Shown here: positions 16,743 through 25,407 of the stretch, piece after piece
Layout of the letters: every line of letters begins with the position of its first letter
Position numbering within the stretch: the stretch's first letter is position 1
Source of the DNA: Terriglobales bacterium
GTDB taxonomy: Bacteria > Acidobacteriota > Terriglobia > Terriglobales > Acidobacteriaceae
Direction of reading: 5' to 3'
Length of the DNA stretch: 64,000 nucleotides
Assembly: GCA_035764005.1 (NCBI GenBank)
Contig: DASTZZ010000109.1
Span: 1 to 64,000, forward strand
Notes under the pieces: generated by a model
The model's database searches: none
What the model was told of the DNA's origin: nothing
The model's input: only the letters and a program-made list of their open reading frames with translations
Position numbers and translations under genes: made by a program

Positions 16743-18620
16743 TCAGCGCACGGCAGCCGGAGCTACGGCGTGCACTTCTTCGACAATTGCCTGCCAGTTG
16801 ATCTTGTATTTAGCCAGCAACTCGTCCGCTTTACCGCTGTGAGGAACCTCGCGCACCGCCAGACGATGCACCCTCACTCCTTCTGGTCCAACTGCCTCAG
16901 CTACGGCATCGCCGATGCCCCCGGCCGCATAGTGATCTTCAACTGTAATGATGGTGTTGTTGGTTGCTGCTGCCGCTTTTAGAAGCGCGTCCGTATCCAC
17001 GGGACGAACGCTGAAAAGATCGATCACCCGGATTGGAATGCCTTGCCTCTTCAGTTCGTCATAGGCCTTCAATGCCTCTGTCAGAGTAATACCGCCAGCG
17101 ACGACGGTGACTGCATCATCCTTGCTCTGGCGCAACACTTTGGCTTTCCCAATTTCGAACTCCTCGTCGTTCTTATAGATCACGGGCTGCTTGGGTCTTC
17201 CGCTGCGAATGTAGAAGATTCCATGGTGAGACGCAGCAAGATCGACGGCGTACCAGGCGCTTACGGCATCGCTCGGATAGAGAACAACGGATTCCGCCAT
17301 TGCGCGGAAAAGGCTCATGTCTTCGAGTCCCATCTGCGATGATCCGTCTTCGCCGATCGACACTCCTACGTGCGTGCCAATGAATTTCACATTCAGATGA
17401 GCGAGGCCGGCCAAACGAATGAAATCTGCTGCGCGGGTAAGGAAGCAGGCGAAGGTCGAAGTGAACGCGATTTTTCCCAAAGCGGCAAAGCCCATCGACA
17501 TGCCGACCATGTTCTGCTCGGCGATGTAACCCTCGAAAAAGCGCTTCGGAGCGACCTTCTGGAAGAACTCGGTGTATGTGGAGTTCTCAACGTCGCCATC
17601 GGTACAGACGACGTTTTCATTAATCTTGCCCACCTGCTCCAGTGAATGTCCGCAGGCCTCGCGCGTGGCGATTTCCTTCCCAAGCTCATATTGAGGAGAA
17701 GGAACATGCTTATAGGCACCGTATTGCTTTGGTTTGCCGGTCGGCTTAGACGGTTTCGGCGCGGGCACACTCGATTTGACGAACTGCTTCTCGAGCTCAG
17801 CAATTGCTTTGTCAGCTTCTTCTTGCTTCAGTGGCTTGCCGTGCCAGCCATCTTTGTCTTCCAGGAAAGAAACGCCCTTACCTTTAAAAGTGCGTGCCAG
17901 GACTACAGTGGGCCGACCTTTGGTCTGCTTCGCGTTGTCGAACGCTTCGAGCAGTTGTTTCGGATCGTGGCCGTCTACGACCAGTGCATTCCAACCAAAT
18001 GCCGCCCAACGCTGCTTATAAATGTCGAGGTGATGCTGAAGCATGGTTGGTTGGCTTTGGCCGAGACGATTCACGTCCACAATCGCGCAGAGATTGTCGA
18101 CCTTGTGATGGTCCGCCAGTTCCGCCGCTTCCCAGACCGAGCCTTCGGCGTTCTCGCCATCGCCGAGCAAGGCGTACGCGCGAAAATTTGATCCATCGAC
18201 TCGCGCATCCAGCGCCATGCCGAGCGCGACGCAAATTCCTTGCCCTAGAGAACCTGTCGGAACAGAGACGAACTTCAGAACCGGAGTCGGATGGCCTTCC
18301 AAATCGGAATCGATTCTCCGCAGCGTAAGCAGATGCTCGCGCTTGATGAATCCCAGCTCTGCCCAGGTGGAATAAAGAACTGGGGCAGCATGACCTTTCG
18401 AGAGTACGAATTTGTCGTTGGCGGGATTGTGGGGATCTTGCGGATCGAAATTCATCACCGAGAAGAAAAGGCACGCCATGATCTCAGCGGCAGACATGCA
18501 GCTGGTGGGATGTCCGCTGCCGGCGGCGGTCGTCGCACGGATCGAGTCAATTCGGAGTTGCGTTGCGATATTGTGAAGAGAGTCGAGCAGATCTTGCGAG
18601 TAAGCCACGGGGAGCTCCAC
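16743..18620 (-). CDS. tkt: Transketolase
   Basis: Thiamine-diphosphate enzyme of the non-oxidative pentose phosphate pathway, 625 residues in one chain. Seen are the N-terminal SIRATTAAGSGHPTSCMSAA (phosphate and TPP contact His), the TPP signature GDGENAEGSVWEAAELADHH ending in IVDVNRLGQSQ, the pyrimidine domain (RFFEGYIAEQNMVGMSMGFA with catalytic Glu) and the C-terminal regulatory-type domain (VEDHYAAGGIGDAVAEAVG). The shorter length compared with enteric transketolases (about 660) and the linker at residues 270-310 resemble the animal/actinobacterial short type. The gene stands alone, with repeat sequence upstream. A C-terminal dehydrogenase role cannot be excluded but is unlikely. Confidence 0.93.
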   Translation of the reverse strand: MELPVAYSQDLLDSLHNIATQLRIDSIRATTAAGSGHPTSCMSAAEIMACLFFSVMNFDPQDPHNPANDKFVLSKGHAAPVLYSTWAELGFIKREHLLTLRRIDSDLEGHPTPVLKFVSVPTGSLGQGICVALGMALDARVDGSNFRAYALLGDGENAEGSVWEAAELADHHKVDNLCAIVDVNRLGQSQPTMLQHHLDIYKQRWAAFGWNALVVDGHDPKQLLEAFDNAKQTKGRPTVVLARTFKGKGVSFLEDKDGWHGKPLKQEEADKAIAELEKQFVKSSVPAPKPSKPTGKPKQYGAYKHVPSPQYELGKEIATREACGHSLEQVGKINENVVCTDGDVENSTYTEFFQKVAPKRFFEGYIAEQNMVGMSMGFAALGKIAFTSTFACFLTRAADFIRLAGLAHLNVKFIGTHVGVSIGEDGSSQMGLEDMSLFRAMAESVVLYPSDAVSAWYAVDLAASHHGIFYIRSGRPKQPVIYKNDEEFEIGKAKVLRQSKDDAVTVVAGGITLTEALKAYDELKRQGIPIRVIDLFSVRPVDTDALLKAAAATNNTIITVEDHYAAGGIGDAVAEAVGPEGVRVHRLAVREVPHSGKADELLAKYKINWQAIVEEVHAVAPAAVR

Positions 18621-18716
18621 GAGTGAAGTGGAATGCGGGTACAGTTCAGTCTATTTTCCGACGGCAGGGAGGTCAATTCGACGGCAACAGCCTATTCACC
18701 ACGGAGACTTTTCAGC

Positions 18717-18892
18717 TTTGTCATTCCGAACCGCTGCCGTTGCGGTGAGGAATTCCTATTGACTGCAATGGTCTTCGCGTATGCGTAAGATCAATTGTCG
18801 CCGTGAGGTTACTCGAAAGTCTTCTCCCTGCAACACGCAATGCAGTCGATAGGGATTCCACCGCCAAACGGCAGGCCTCGGAATGACAAGAC
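18717..18892. repeat. GTCATTCCGA-type inverted repeat, large copy
   Basis: The left arm 18717-18767 (TTGTCATTCCGAACC... to ...GACTGCA) and right arm 18841-18892 (TGCAGTCGATAGGG... to ...GGAATGACAAGAC) are imperfect inverted copies about 50 bases long around a 73-base loop. The outer ends (TGTCATTCCGA / GGAATGACA) and the GAGGAATTCCTA / TAGGGATTCC core match the element at 40991-41073. It fills the divergent gap upstream of transketolase and downstream of the glycine-zipper gene. Confidence 0.65.
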
Positions 18893-18902
18893 AAAGCAAA
18901 GC

Positions 18903-19586
18903 CTAGCCGCGGGGCAAGAAAATGTCGCGTTCCAGTCGCAGATCCAGCATCTGGCCCTTGTTCAGTCGGATGTTGCGTCCCGTCAGCAAGCCTGCTCCAG
19001 TTCCGAGTCCGCCGCCAACGCCGGCGCCAATGGCCGCACCTTTTCCGCCCCCCGCCGCTGCTCCAGCCATCGCGCCGATTGCTGCCCCCGCAGCCGCAGT
19101 TTCAACCTCACGACGCGCATCGATCTTCGTGTGTTTGATCTCGCCTTCTGGCCCAGTGTCACTCTGGACGCTGTGCTCGCCAGGAACGCCGGCGACCATG
19201 GCGGCGAGTGGCACCCAACCGTGACGAGTCTTGATCTCGTCGAAGCTCAAGAGCAGTTGTGAGTGGAATCCGCGCTGCACATCGCTGACATGGCCTTTGA
19301 GCTCGGAGCCCATCGGAATCGTACTGCCGTCTTGCGCGACAAGATCCTGCGAGAGCTTGGCTTTAAACTTCTTGCCGACAGAGTCCTTGCTGCTGTCGAG
19401 GGTATCTTTCAGCTGGACTTCGAACTGGGTGTCCGCCGGAATCACGTTTTGAGCTGTTGGACCCTGATTGCGGTTGGTGAGCACCGGTCCCTGACCCTGG
19501 CTCATGTCGATTTGTGCAAACGCTCCCAATGCCGGCGCAATCGTAAGGCCCAGTGTTGCGGCCGCGGTAATCCATAGCCTTTTCAT
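18903..19586 (-). CDS. Exported glycine-zipper protein, function unknown
   Basis: 227 residues from the ATG at 19586, preceded by GGAGG at 13 bases; a signal peptide follows (MKRLWITAAATLGLTIAPAL). The middle part (IPADTQFEVQLKDTLDSSKD, IPMGSELKGHVSDVQ) resembles small beta domains found in exported acidobacterial proteins that set a lower bound on coating or conjugation-type pilus components, but no family can be named. Residues 165-205 form a long Gly/Ala-rich glycine zipper (GAAIGAMAGAAAGGGKGAAI) that probably inserts in a membrane. The C-terminal LNKGQMLDLRLERDIFL is a conserved-looking closing strand. No operon partner is evident. Confidence 0.75.
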   Translation of the reverse strand: MKRLWITAAATLGLTIAPALGAFAQIDMSQGQGPVLTNRNQGPTAQNVIPADTQFEVQLKDTLDSSKDSVGKKFKAKLSQDLVAQDGSTIPMGSELKGHVSDVQRGFHSQLLLSFDEIKTRHGWVPLAAMVAGVPGEHSVQSDTGPEGEIKHTKIDARREVETAAAGAAIGAMAGAAAGGGKGAAIGAGVGGGLGTGAGLLTGRNIRLNKGQMLDLRLERDIFLPRG

Positions 19587-19674
19587 GCAGCTACCTATCC
19601 TCCGAATCCGCAAAGCGGACACTCATTTCGATGATGGTTTAAACCCAGAAATGCGGCAAAAGTGGCGACAGGAA

Positions 19675-19720
19675 GGTAACCAGTGCAAATAGCTGATTTC
19701 ACGCTGTCCGGCTGGTTACC
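19675..19720. repeat. 9-bp inverted repeat in intergenic region
   Basis: GGTAACCAG at 19675-19683 is perfectly inverted as CTGGTTACC at 19712-19720, and CTGGTAAC recurs near 19751. It lies between the divergent glycine-zipper gene and the 77-residue membrane protein gene, where an operator is plausible. Confidence 0.4.
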
Positions 19721-19861
19721 ATTAGCTACCTTCAACCGCCCATTTAGAACCCTGGTAACGCAGCCAGCTACTTTCTTTTTGCCTGAAGCCACAAAGCTGC
19801 ATCATATTTTTCAGCAGGATGCTGTCATTGGGCATCTTGAAAGTGGGGGTCCAGACGGGCA

Positions 19862-20095
19862 ATGGACAAGAACAAACAACTCACATATGGCCTGGGCGGC
19901 CTGGGAGTGTTGCTGGGAGGACTCGGCGTGTTTCTCCTGAGCGACCGTGGCCGCGAGATTGTACGCAACGTGGCACACCATTTAGAGCGAGCCCCTGAGA
20001 GCATCGAGCAGTTCACAGAGGCGACTCAGGTGGAACTCGATCGCATTCAGCAGACTCTGAACCAGATCGCAGCACGACTCGAGGCGACTAGCTAA
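19862..20095 (+). CDS. Small membrane-anchored coiled-coil protein
   Basis: 77 residues. A glycine-rich hydrophobic helix (TYGLGGLGVLLGGLGVFLLS, residues 8-27) is followed by a basic stop (DRGREIVRNVAHHLERA) and an amphipathic, Gln/Glu-rich tail (VELDRIQQTLNQIAARLEAT) likely to form a coiled coil. It resembles YtxH-type small stress proteins in layout but has no clear family match. The start is the ATG at 19862, reached after GGGGGTCCAGACGGGCA. It is a single gene between repeats and a 340-base gap. Confidence 0.6.
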   Translation: MDKNKQLTYGLGGLGVLLGGLGVFLLSDRGREIVRNVAHHLERAPESIEQFTEATQVELDRIQQTLNQIAARLEATS

Positions 20096-20119
20096 GCTTC
20101 GGCCATACACACAAGCTGC

Positions 20120-20436
20120 ACTCCCCATCAGGTCCTTCTTTCCCGAAAATCGACGCCAAACAAAACAGGATTCCCTGGGGCGAATTCGGCAGCGAATTGT
20201 TTATCTTGCCAGCTCGTATTCTTCAAATTCCAACCAACGGGCAGACTTGACCCAGACCAGGGAACGTCGCAACGATTAATTGGAATTTTGCAGTTAAATG
20301 CTGAATACAGCATCACTTGCCACAGCGCGTACAACGACCCGAACTCAAAAGCAGGGTATCGGCAGCGAATCCTAACGTTGACTGTGCGGTTCAGCTTCGG
20401 AGTCAAGCGGCAAGAGAGTTTTGATACTCTGTCCTC
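20120..20436 (+). pseudogene. Possible remnant of an outer-membrane beta-barrel C-terminus
   Basis: This gap between genes holds no complete gene. One plus-strand frame stays open for about 340 bases up to and into the next gene without a start codon; it reads LVFFKFQPTGRLDPDQG, then QLNAEYSITCHSAYNDPNSK and GYRQRILTLTVRFSF. Alternating polar/aromatic residues ending in Phe are typical of the last strands of a beta-barrel. A frame on the opposite strand (20128-20406) is also open, so chance is possible. Confidence 0.25.
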
Positions 20437-21111
20437 ATGCTCACCTGCAGCGCAATTTTGTTCGATTTAGACGGTGTTCTCGTGGACTCCACGCCTGCAG
20501 TCGAGCGGGTCTGGCGCAAGTGGGCCGAGGACCACAACATCGATCCCGACTACGTGATGCAGTGGGCACACGGCCGACGCTCCATCGAAACGATTCGCCG
20601 CGTGGCTCCGTACATGGACGCCGCCAAAGAGAACGTCAACGTGGAGCGCCGAGAGATCGAAGATCTTGAAGGTGTGACCAAGATCGAGGGGGCATCGGAA
20701 CTGCTAGCCTCAATCCCTCCAGACCGTTGGACGATTGTGACCTCGGCAACACGTCCACTCGCCGAAGCACGCATGAACTACGTAGGTCTGCCGCTTCCCA
20801 AGGATGCGATCACAGCGGAACTCGTCGAACGCGGAAAGCCACATCCAGAACCGTTTCTGAAGGGTGCGCAGTTGCTAGGTCTTCCTCCTGGCGAATGTCT
20901 CGTAGTCGAAGACACTGCAGCAGGCATTGCTGCTGCCAAAACGGCCGGCATGATGGCCATTGGCCTCACGACTACCTATCCCGCTCACGATCTCCGAGAA
21001 GCCGATGTGGTGGTTCGCTCCTGCGCTGACATCCGAGTCGAAGTAAGAGAAGGCCAGGAAGACGAACTCAAGCTCCAGCTCTATTTCGAGTACTCCCCTG
21101 CAGAAATCTAG
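20437..21111 (+). CDS. HAD-superfamily sugar phosphatase / beta-phosphoglucomutase-like hydrolase
   Basis: 224 residues with all four HAD motifs: ILFDLDGVLVDS (nucleophile and acid Asp), IVTSATRPLAEARM (motif II Ser/Thr), GKPHPEPFLKGAQLLG (Lys) and CLVVEDTAAGIAAAKTAGM (acidic pair). The alpha-helical cap between motif I and II places it in subfamily I (YfbT/Gph/beta-PGM group). It most likely removes phosphate from a sugar phosphate or from glycerol phosphate; the substrate cannot be read from the sequence. The ATG at 20437 follows TGTCCTC with no strong ribosome binding site. It ends 90 bases before the E1 dehydrogenase gene. Confidence 0.88.
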   Translation: MLTCSAILFDLDGVLVDSTPAVERVWRKWAEDHNIDPDYVMQWAHGRRSIETIRRVAPYMDAAKENVNVERREIEDLEGVTKIEGASELLASIPPDRWTIVTSATRPLAEARMNYVGLPLPKDAITAELVERGKPHPEPFLKGAQLLGLPPGECLVVEDTAAGIAAAKTAGMMAIGLTTTYPAHDLREADVVVRSCADIRVEVREGQEDELKLQLYFEYSPAEI

Positions 21112-21201
21112 ACGGATTCATTTCGACCATTCCGGCTTAAAATAGGGAGTGCTTGCCCCTCTAGAACAACCAGCACCACCTATTCCATCCAAGGAGTCCG
21201 C

Positions 21202-23391
21202 ATGGCGCTAAGCCGGACGGAGCAGAAGAAGACCGCAGTTGCGGAACGGCCTCAAGAAGCAAAAAGCTACGCGGGACTCACCAGCGAACAACTGATCCAG
21301 ATGTACCGGATCATGTATATGTCGCGCCGGATCGACGACCGCGAGATCCTCCTCAAACGCCAGCAAAAAATCTTCTTCCAGATCTCCGGCGCCGGGCATG
21401 AAGCGCTCATGGTCGCTGCTGCGTTTTCCTTGAAGGGCGGCTACGACTGGTTCTATCCCTACTATCGCGATCGAGCGCTCGTGCTTGCACTCGGTGTTAC
21501 TCCGGAAGAGCAGTTGCTTCAAGCGGTGGGCGCTGCGGACGATCCCGCTTCGGGCGGAAGGCAGATGCCCTCTCACTGGGGGCACAAAGGCCTGAACATT
21601 GTTACGCAGTCGTCACCCACGGGAACCCAACTGCTGCAGGCGATCGGATGCGCCGAAGCCGGACACTACCTCAATCGTCACCCAAAAGCCGCCGAGCGGC
21701 GTGATCCCAGCGACTATTCCGGATATAAGGACGTTGTCTTCCACGGAGACGAAGTGGTCTATGTCTCCTGCGGTGATGGCACCACCAGCGAAGGGGAATT
21801 CTGGGAAGCGATCAACGGCGCTTCCAACATGAAGCTACCCGTCCTGTTTGTCGTTGAGGACAACGGCTATGCCATCTCTGTGCCCGTCGAAGTGAACACC
21901 GCGGGCGGCAATATCTCCAAGCTGGTTTCCAATTTCCCGAACTTCTATTTTGCCGAGTGTGACGGCACTGATCCGGTTGAGTCATATGCGGCGATGCAGG
22001 CTGCAGTGAAGCACTGCCGCTCCCGCAAAGGTCCGGCCTTCGTTCACGGGCATGTAATTCGTCCGTACTCGCACTCGCTCTCGGATGACGAGAAGCTCTA
22101 CCGTCCGGAGTCGGAGCGTTCCCGCGACGCACAGCGCGATCCGATTACGCGCATGCAGTTGTTCCTCATTCGGGAGAACATCCTCGACGAAGAGGCGATC
22201 AATAAACTGGAAAAAGACGTCGATCGCGAGATTCAGCGCGCGACAGATCACGTCTTGGGCGCGCGCTTCCCTGAGCCAGTCACGATTAAGGAGAACCTAT
22301 ACTCGCCAAGCCTGGACCCGACTTCTGCCCAATTCGAAACTCAGCCCAAGAGTTCCGGCGCAGAGAAGACAATGGCCGATCTCATCAACGCCTGCCTGCG
22401 CGATGAGATGAAGCGCGACGAGCGCATCGTGATGTTCGGTGAAGACGTCGCCGACTGCAGTCGCGAGCAATACCTGAACGAGAAGCTGGTCAAAGGCAAG
22501 GGTGGAGTTTTCAAACTCACATCAGGATTGCAGTGCTCGTATGGTTCCGACCGCGTCTACAATTCGCCCCTTGCCGAGGCATCGATCGTGGGACGCGCGA
22601 CCGGTCTGGCGACTCGAGGACTGAAACCGGTAGTTGAAGTCCAGTTTTTCGACTACATCTGGCCGGCATTCCACCAGATGCGCAACGAATTGCCTGTGAT
22701 CCGCTGGCGCTCGAACAACGGCTTCTCTTGTCCGGCCGTGATTCGCGTGGCCGTCGGCGGATATCTCACGGGCGGCGCGATCTATCACTCCCAATGTGGC
22801 GAGAGCCTGTTCACCCATACTCCGGGAATGCGGATCGTCTTCCCCTCCAACGCCCTGGATGCCAATGGTCTACTGCGCACTGCAATTCGCTGCGATGATC
22901 CCGTGCTCTTCCTCGAACATAAACGCCTCTACCGCGAAACCTTCGGACGCGCTCCGTATCCCGGCCCCGACTACATGATCCCATTTGGGAAAGCCCGCAT
23001 CGTTCGTCCGGGTGATGACATGACGCTCGTGACTTATGGCGCGACCGTCCCGCGGGCTTTGCAAGCAGCTCAGCGCATCGAGCGCGAACTCGACATCAGT
23101 GTCGAATTGATCGACCTGCGCACGCTGAATCCTTACGATTGGGAAGCCATTGCGACTTCTGTAAAGAAGACCAACCGCGTGATCGTCGCGCACGAAGATA
23201 CGCTGAGCTGGGGTTACGGCGCCGAGATAGCTGCGCGAATCGCCGGAGAACTCTTCGAGCATCTGGACGCGCCAGTCAAACGCGTGGCAGCGCAGGATAC
23301 ATTCATCGCCTATCAACCGCTGCTCGAAGACGAAATCCTGCCCCAGGCTGACGATTTCTATCACGCCATTCAGGAACTGGCGGAGTACTGA
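21202..23391 (+). CDS. 2-oxoacid (branched-chain type) dehydrogenase E1, alpha-beta fusion
   Basis: 729 residues joining both E1 subunits in one chain. The alpha part (about 20-350) has the TPP motif [20 protein letters not shown] with [14 protein letters not shown], and [17 protein letters not shown]. The beta part (about 385-729) has [35 protein letters not shown], and the transketolase C-terminal domain ([20 protein letters not shown]). It decarboxylates a 2-oxoacid and passes the acyl group to a lipoyl E2. No E2 or E3 gene is adjacent, so partners must lie elsewhere. The ATG at 21202 follows AAGGAGTCCGC, an ideal ribosome binding site. Confidence 0.92.
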   Translation: MALSRTEQKKTAVAERPQEAKSYAGLTSEQLIQMYRIMYMSRRIDDREILLKRQQKIFFQISGAGHEALMVAAAFSLKGGYDWFYPYYRDRALVLALGVTPEEQLLQAVGAADDPASGGRQMPSHWGHKGLNIVTQSSPTGTQLLQAIGCAEAGHYLNRHPKAAERRDPSDYSGYKDVVFHGDEVVYVSCGDGTTSEGEFWEAINGASNMKLPVLFVVEDNGYAISVPVEVNTAGGNISKLVSNFPNFYFAECDGTDPVESYAAMQAAVKHCRSRKGPAFVHGHVIRPYSHSLSDDEKLYRPESERSRDAQRDPITRMQLFLIRENILDEEAINKLEKDVDREIQRATDHVLGARFPEPVTIKENLYSPSLDPTSAQFETQPKSSGAEKTMADLINACLRDEMKRDERIVMFGEDVADCSREQYLNEKLVKGKGGVFKLTSGLQCSYGSDRVYNSPLAEASIVGRATGLATRGLKPVVEVQFFDYIWPAFHQMRNELPVIRWRSNNGFSCPAVIRVAVGGYLTGGAIYHSQCGESLFTHTPGMRIVFPSNALDANGLLRTAIRCDDPVLFLEHKRLYRETFGRAPYPGPDYMIPFGKARIVRPGDDMTLVTYGATVPRALQAAQRIERELDISVELIDLRTLNPYDWEAIATSVKKTNRVIVAHEDTLSWGYGAEIAARIAGELFEHLDAPVKRVAAQDTFIAYQPLLEDEILPQADDFYHAIQELAEY

Positions 23392-23392
23392 G

Positions 23393-23476
23393 AGAGCTGC
23401 TAGCTTCTAGCTGCTAGCTCCCAGCTAACAGTCGGCGTTTTCGGTTTTTGCTAGTAGCTAGCGGCTAGCGGCTGCT
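23393..23476. repeat. Short AGCTGCTAGC-rich palindromic repeat
   Basis: Multiple direct and inverted copies of GCTAGC/AGCTGCTAGCT lie on both sides of a GTCGGCGTTTTCGGTTTTT centre. The layout matches the element at 55086-55180. It fills the gap between the E1 gene and the molybdopterin oxidoreductase. Confidence 0.55.
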
Positions 23477-23484
23477 CTCCTTTT

Positions 23485-24162
23485 ATGGTCCTCTCAGGAA
23501 TGTTCTCCGGCGATGAACGCACACGCAAAGAACAGGAGATGCGCGAGCAGCATCGTCTGCCTCCTGGACAGTCCCTCACGCTCAAGTGGCCAGTTCTGCA
23601 CTATGGATCAATCCCGCGTTTCGATCCGGAGCACTGGGATTTTCGCGTAAGCGGCCTGGTTGCTCACCCGCTGCGGTTCACCTGGAACGAGTTCAATCAG
23701 CTTCCCAGAATTCAAACCACCAGCGATTTCCATTGCGTGACGCGCTGGAGCCGCTTCGACAATCGCTGGGACGGCGTGGCAATCGGAGAAATTCTATTGC
23801 GCGCAGCTCCGCTGCCGAGTGCGACCCATGCGTTGATCCATGCTGAGCAGGGCTACACCGCAAACGTTCCGCTGGCAGATTTGGATCGCGATGATGTCCT
23901 GCTGGCTAGGCATCATGACGGCGAGCCGCTGACGCCGGAGCATGGCTATCCCTTGCGGCTAATTGTTCCGCAACTTTACGCGTGGAAGTCTGTGAAGTGG
24001 GTGCGCGGCCTGGAACTACTCAATCATGATCAGGCAGGCTTCTGGGAGCAGAACGGATATCACATGCGTGGTGATCCGTTTCAGGAACAACGATTCGATA
24101 CGGATGGAGAACGACGGGCAGTACAACAATCGTCAGTACCGTCCGCGGCAGCGGATGGGTAA
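23485..24162 (+). CDS. Molybdopterin-dependent sulfite-oxidase-family oxidoreductase
   Basis: 225 residues of the SUOX/MsrP (YedY) molybdopterin-binding domain. The Mo-ligating cysteine is Cys84 in SDFHCVTRWSRFDN; other family stretches are WDFRVSGLVAHPLRFTWNEF, ALIHAEQGYTANVPLADLDR, HGYPLRLIVPQLYAWKSVKWV and FWEQNGYHMRGDPFQEQRF. There is no signal peptide or dimerisation domain, so this is a small cytoplasmic type whose substrate is unknown. The last codons (QQSSVPSAAADG) are encoded by the left arm of a 30-bp inverted repeat, so the native C-terminus was probably slightly different. The start is ATG 23485 or ATG 23500; the family core begins near residue 25. Confidence 0.88.
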   Translation: MVLSGMFSGDERTRKEQEMREQHRLPPGQSLTLKWPVLHYGSIPRFDPEHWDFRVSGLVAHPLRFTWNEFNQLPRIQTTSDFHCVTRWSRFDNRWDGVAIGEILLRAAPLPSATHALIHAEQGYTANVPLADLDRDDVLLARHHDGEPLTPEHGYPLRLIVPQLYAWKSVKWVRGLELLNHDQAGFWEQNGYHMRGDPFQEQRFDTDGERRAVQQSSVPSAAADG

Positions 24163-24208
24163 GTGCTGAATGTGAATCACCCATCCGCTACCGCGGACGG
24201 TACTGACG
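24131..24208. repeat. 30-bp inverted repeat, 29 of 30 matching, between convergent genes
   Basis: Left arm 24131-24160 begins CGTCAGTACCGTCCGCGG; the right arm 24179-24208 is its reverse complement with one mismatch; the loop is 18 bases. It would form a very stable hairpin in either transcript. The left arm overlaps the last 32 bases of the molybdopterin gene, and the right arm ends 6 bases before the PilT-type gene's stop, so it can serve as a bidirectional terminator, though no T run follows. Confidence 0.85.
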
Positions 24209-24214
24209 GTGCGA

Positions 24215-25378
24215 TTAGGCTTCCTTCTCGTCGAAATCAGCGAGCGACAGGTTCAGATTTCCTGCGTTGGTCGCATAGCCCAGCGCGGTGGCTTTGCTGA
24301 TGACTCCCTCGCGCGTCATGCCTTCCAGAACGCCGTCGAAGTACTGCATGCCTTCTAGCTCGCCATCTCTCATGGCGTCGAGCAGTGATTGGCCTTCCTT
24401 CTCGCCTTTCTGAACGTAATCGCGGGTGCGCATCGTGGACTTGAGAATCTCGATTGCAGCTACTCGCCCTTGCCCGTCTTTTCTGGGCAGCAGCCGTTGC
24501 GAGACGATGTAGCGGAAGGATTGCGAGAGGCGATTGCGGATTGCAGTCTGTTCCGCAATTGGGAATTCGCCGATAATTCGTTCTACTGTTTTTGCCGCAT
24601 CGATCGTGTGGAGAGTCGAGAAGACCAGGTGGCCGGTTTCGGAAGCGGTCATCGCGATTTCAATGGTCTCGCGATCACGCATCTCTCCAACGAGGATTAC
24701 TTTGGGCGCCTGGCGCAGCGCCGCACGCAGAGCCAACGCAAATGTAGGAGTATCGCTGTGCAATTCCCGCTGGTGAATCGTCGATTTGCCGTGCGGGTGC
24801 ATGAATTCGATTGGATCTTCGATCGTCACGATGTGATATGCCTTCGTCTCGTTAAGCAGGCGGATAATGGCGGCAAGCGTAGACGACTTGCCCGAACCCG
24901 TCGGTCCCGTGACCAGCACGATCCCATTCTTGAGGTTGCAGATCTCTTTAAGCTGTGGCGGAAGCTTCAGATCGTCAAACGATGGGATGCCCATCGGGAT
25001 GATACGCATCACAATTGCGTACGTGCCGCGCTGGCGAAACACATTAATACGGAATCGGGCCAGATCGGGAATGCTGTACGAGGCATCGCACGCGCCGTCG
25101 TTTTTCAGTGTTTCTGCTGCGCGTTTGTTCGTGCCGATAAGGTCCGCAGCGATACGCGCGGTGTCCTGCGCGGTGAGAACCGGCAGTCCGGGAACGACAA
25201 CGAGCTGTCCGCTTAACTCTACCTGTGGCGGGCGAAACGGCGAGATGATCAAATCGCTTACGCGGGGATTAAACTTCACCATCGCCGAGATCAGGGCCGG
25301 TGTCGAAAAAGTTTGCTGCGCCGGTTTTGCGGCTGCGCCCTGCGGAGTGACAGATGTAGTAGTTGGCGTAGTCGCCAT
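24215..25378 (-). CDS. pilT: PilT/PilU-type type IV pilus retraction ATPase
   Basis: 387-residue secretion-type AAA ATPase. Walker A is GPTGSGKSSTLAAIIR, the Asp box TIEDPIEFMH, Walker B VILVGEMRDRETIEIAMTA and the His box ETGHLVFSTLHTIDAA. The N-terminal PAS-like part (SDLIISPFRPPQVELSGQLV) and C-terminal LEGMQYFDGVLEGMTREGVI resemble PilU more than PilT. It should power pilus retraction for twitching. No pilin or assembly gene is adjacent; it is instead the last gene after SPOR protein, slipin and NfeD genes on the same strand, 29 bases from the SPOR gene. Confidence 0.88.
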   Translation of the reverse strand: MATTPTTTSVTPQGAAAKPAQQTFSTPALISAMVKFNPRVSDLIISPFRPPQVELSGQLVVVPGLPVLTAQDTARIAADLIGTNKRAAETLKNDGACDASYSIPDLARFRINVFRQRGTYAIVMRIIPMGIPSFDDLKLPPQLKEICNLKNGIVLVTGPTGSGKSSTLAAIIRLLNETKAYHIVTIEDPIEFMHPHGKSTIHQRELHSDTPTFALALRAALRQAPKVILVGEMRDRETIEIAMTASETGHLVFSTLHTIDAAKTVERIIGEFPIAEQTAIRNRLSQSFRYIVSQRLLPRKDGQGRVAAIEILKSTMRTRDYVQKGEKEGQSLLDAMRDGELEGMQYFDGVLEGMTREGVISKATALGYATNAGNLNLSLADFDEKEA

Positions 25379-25407
25379 AAGGTCCCTTCTGAAACTAAAT
25401 TTATCGG

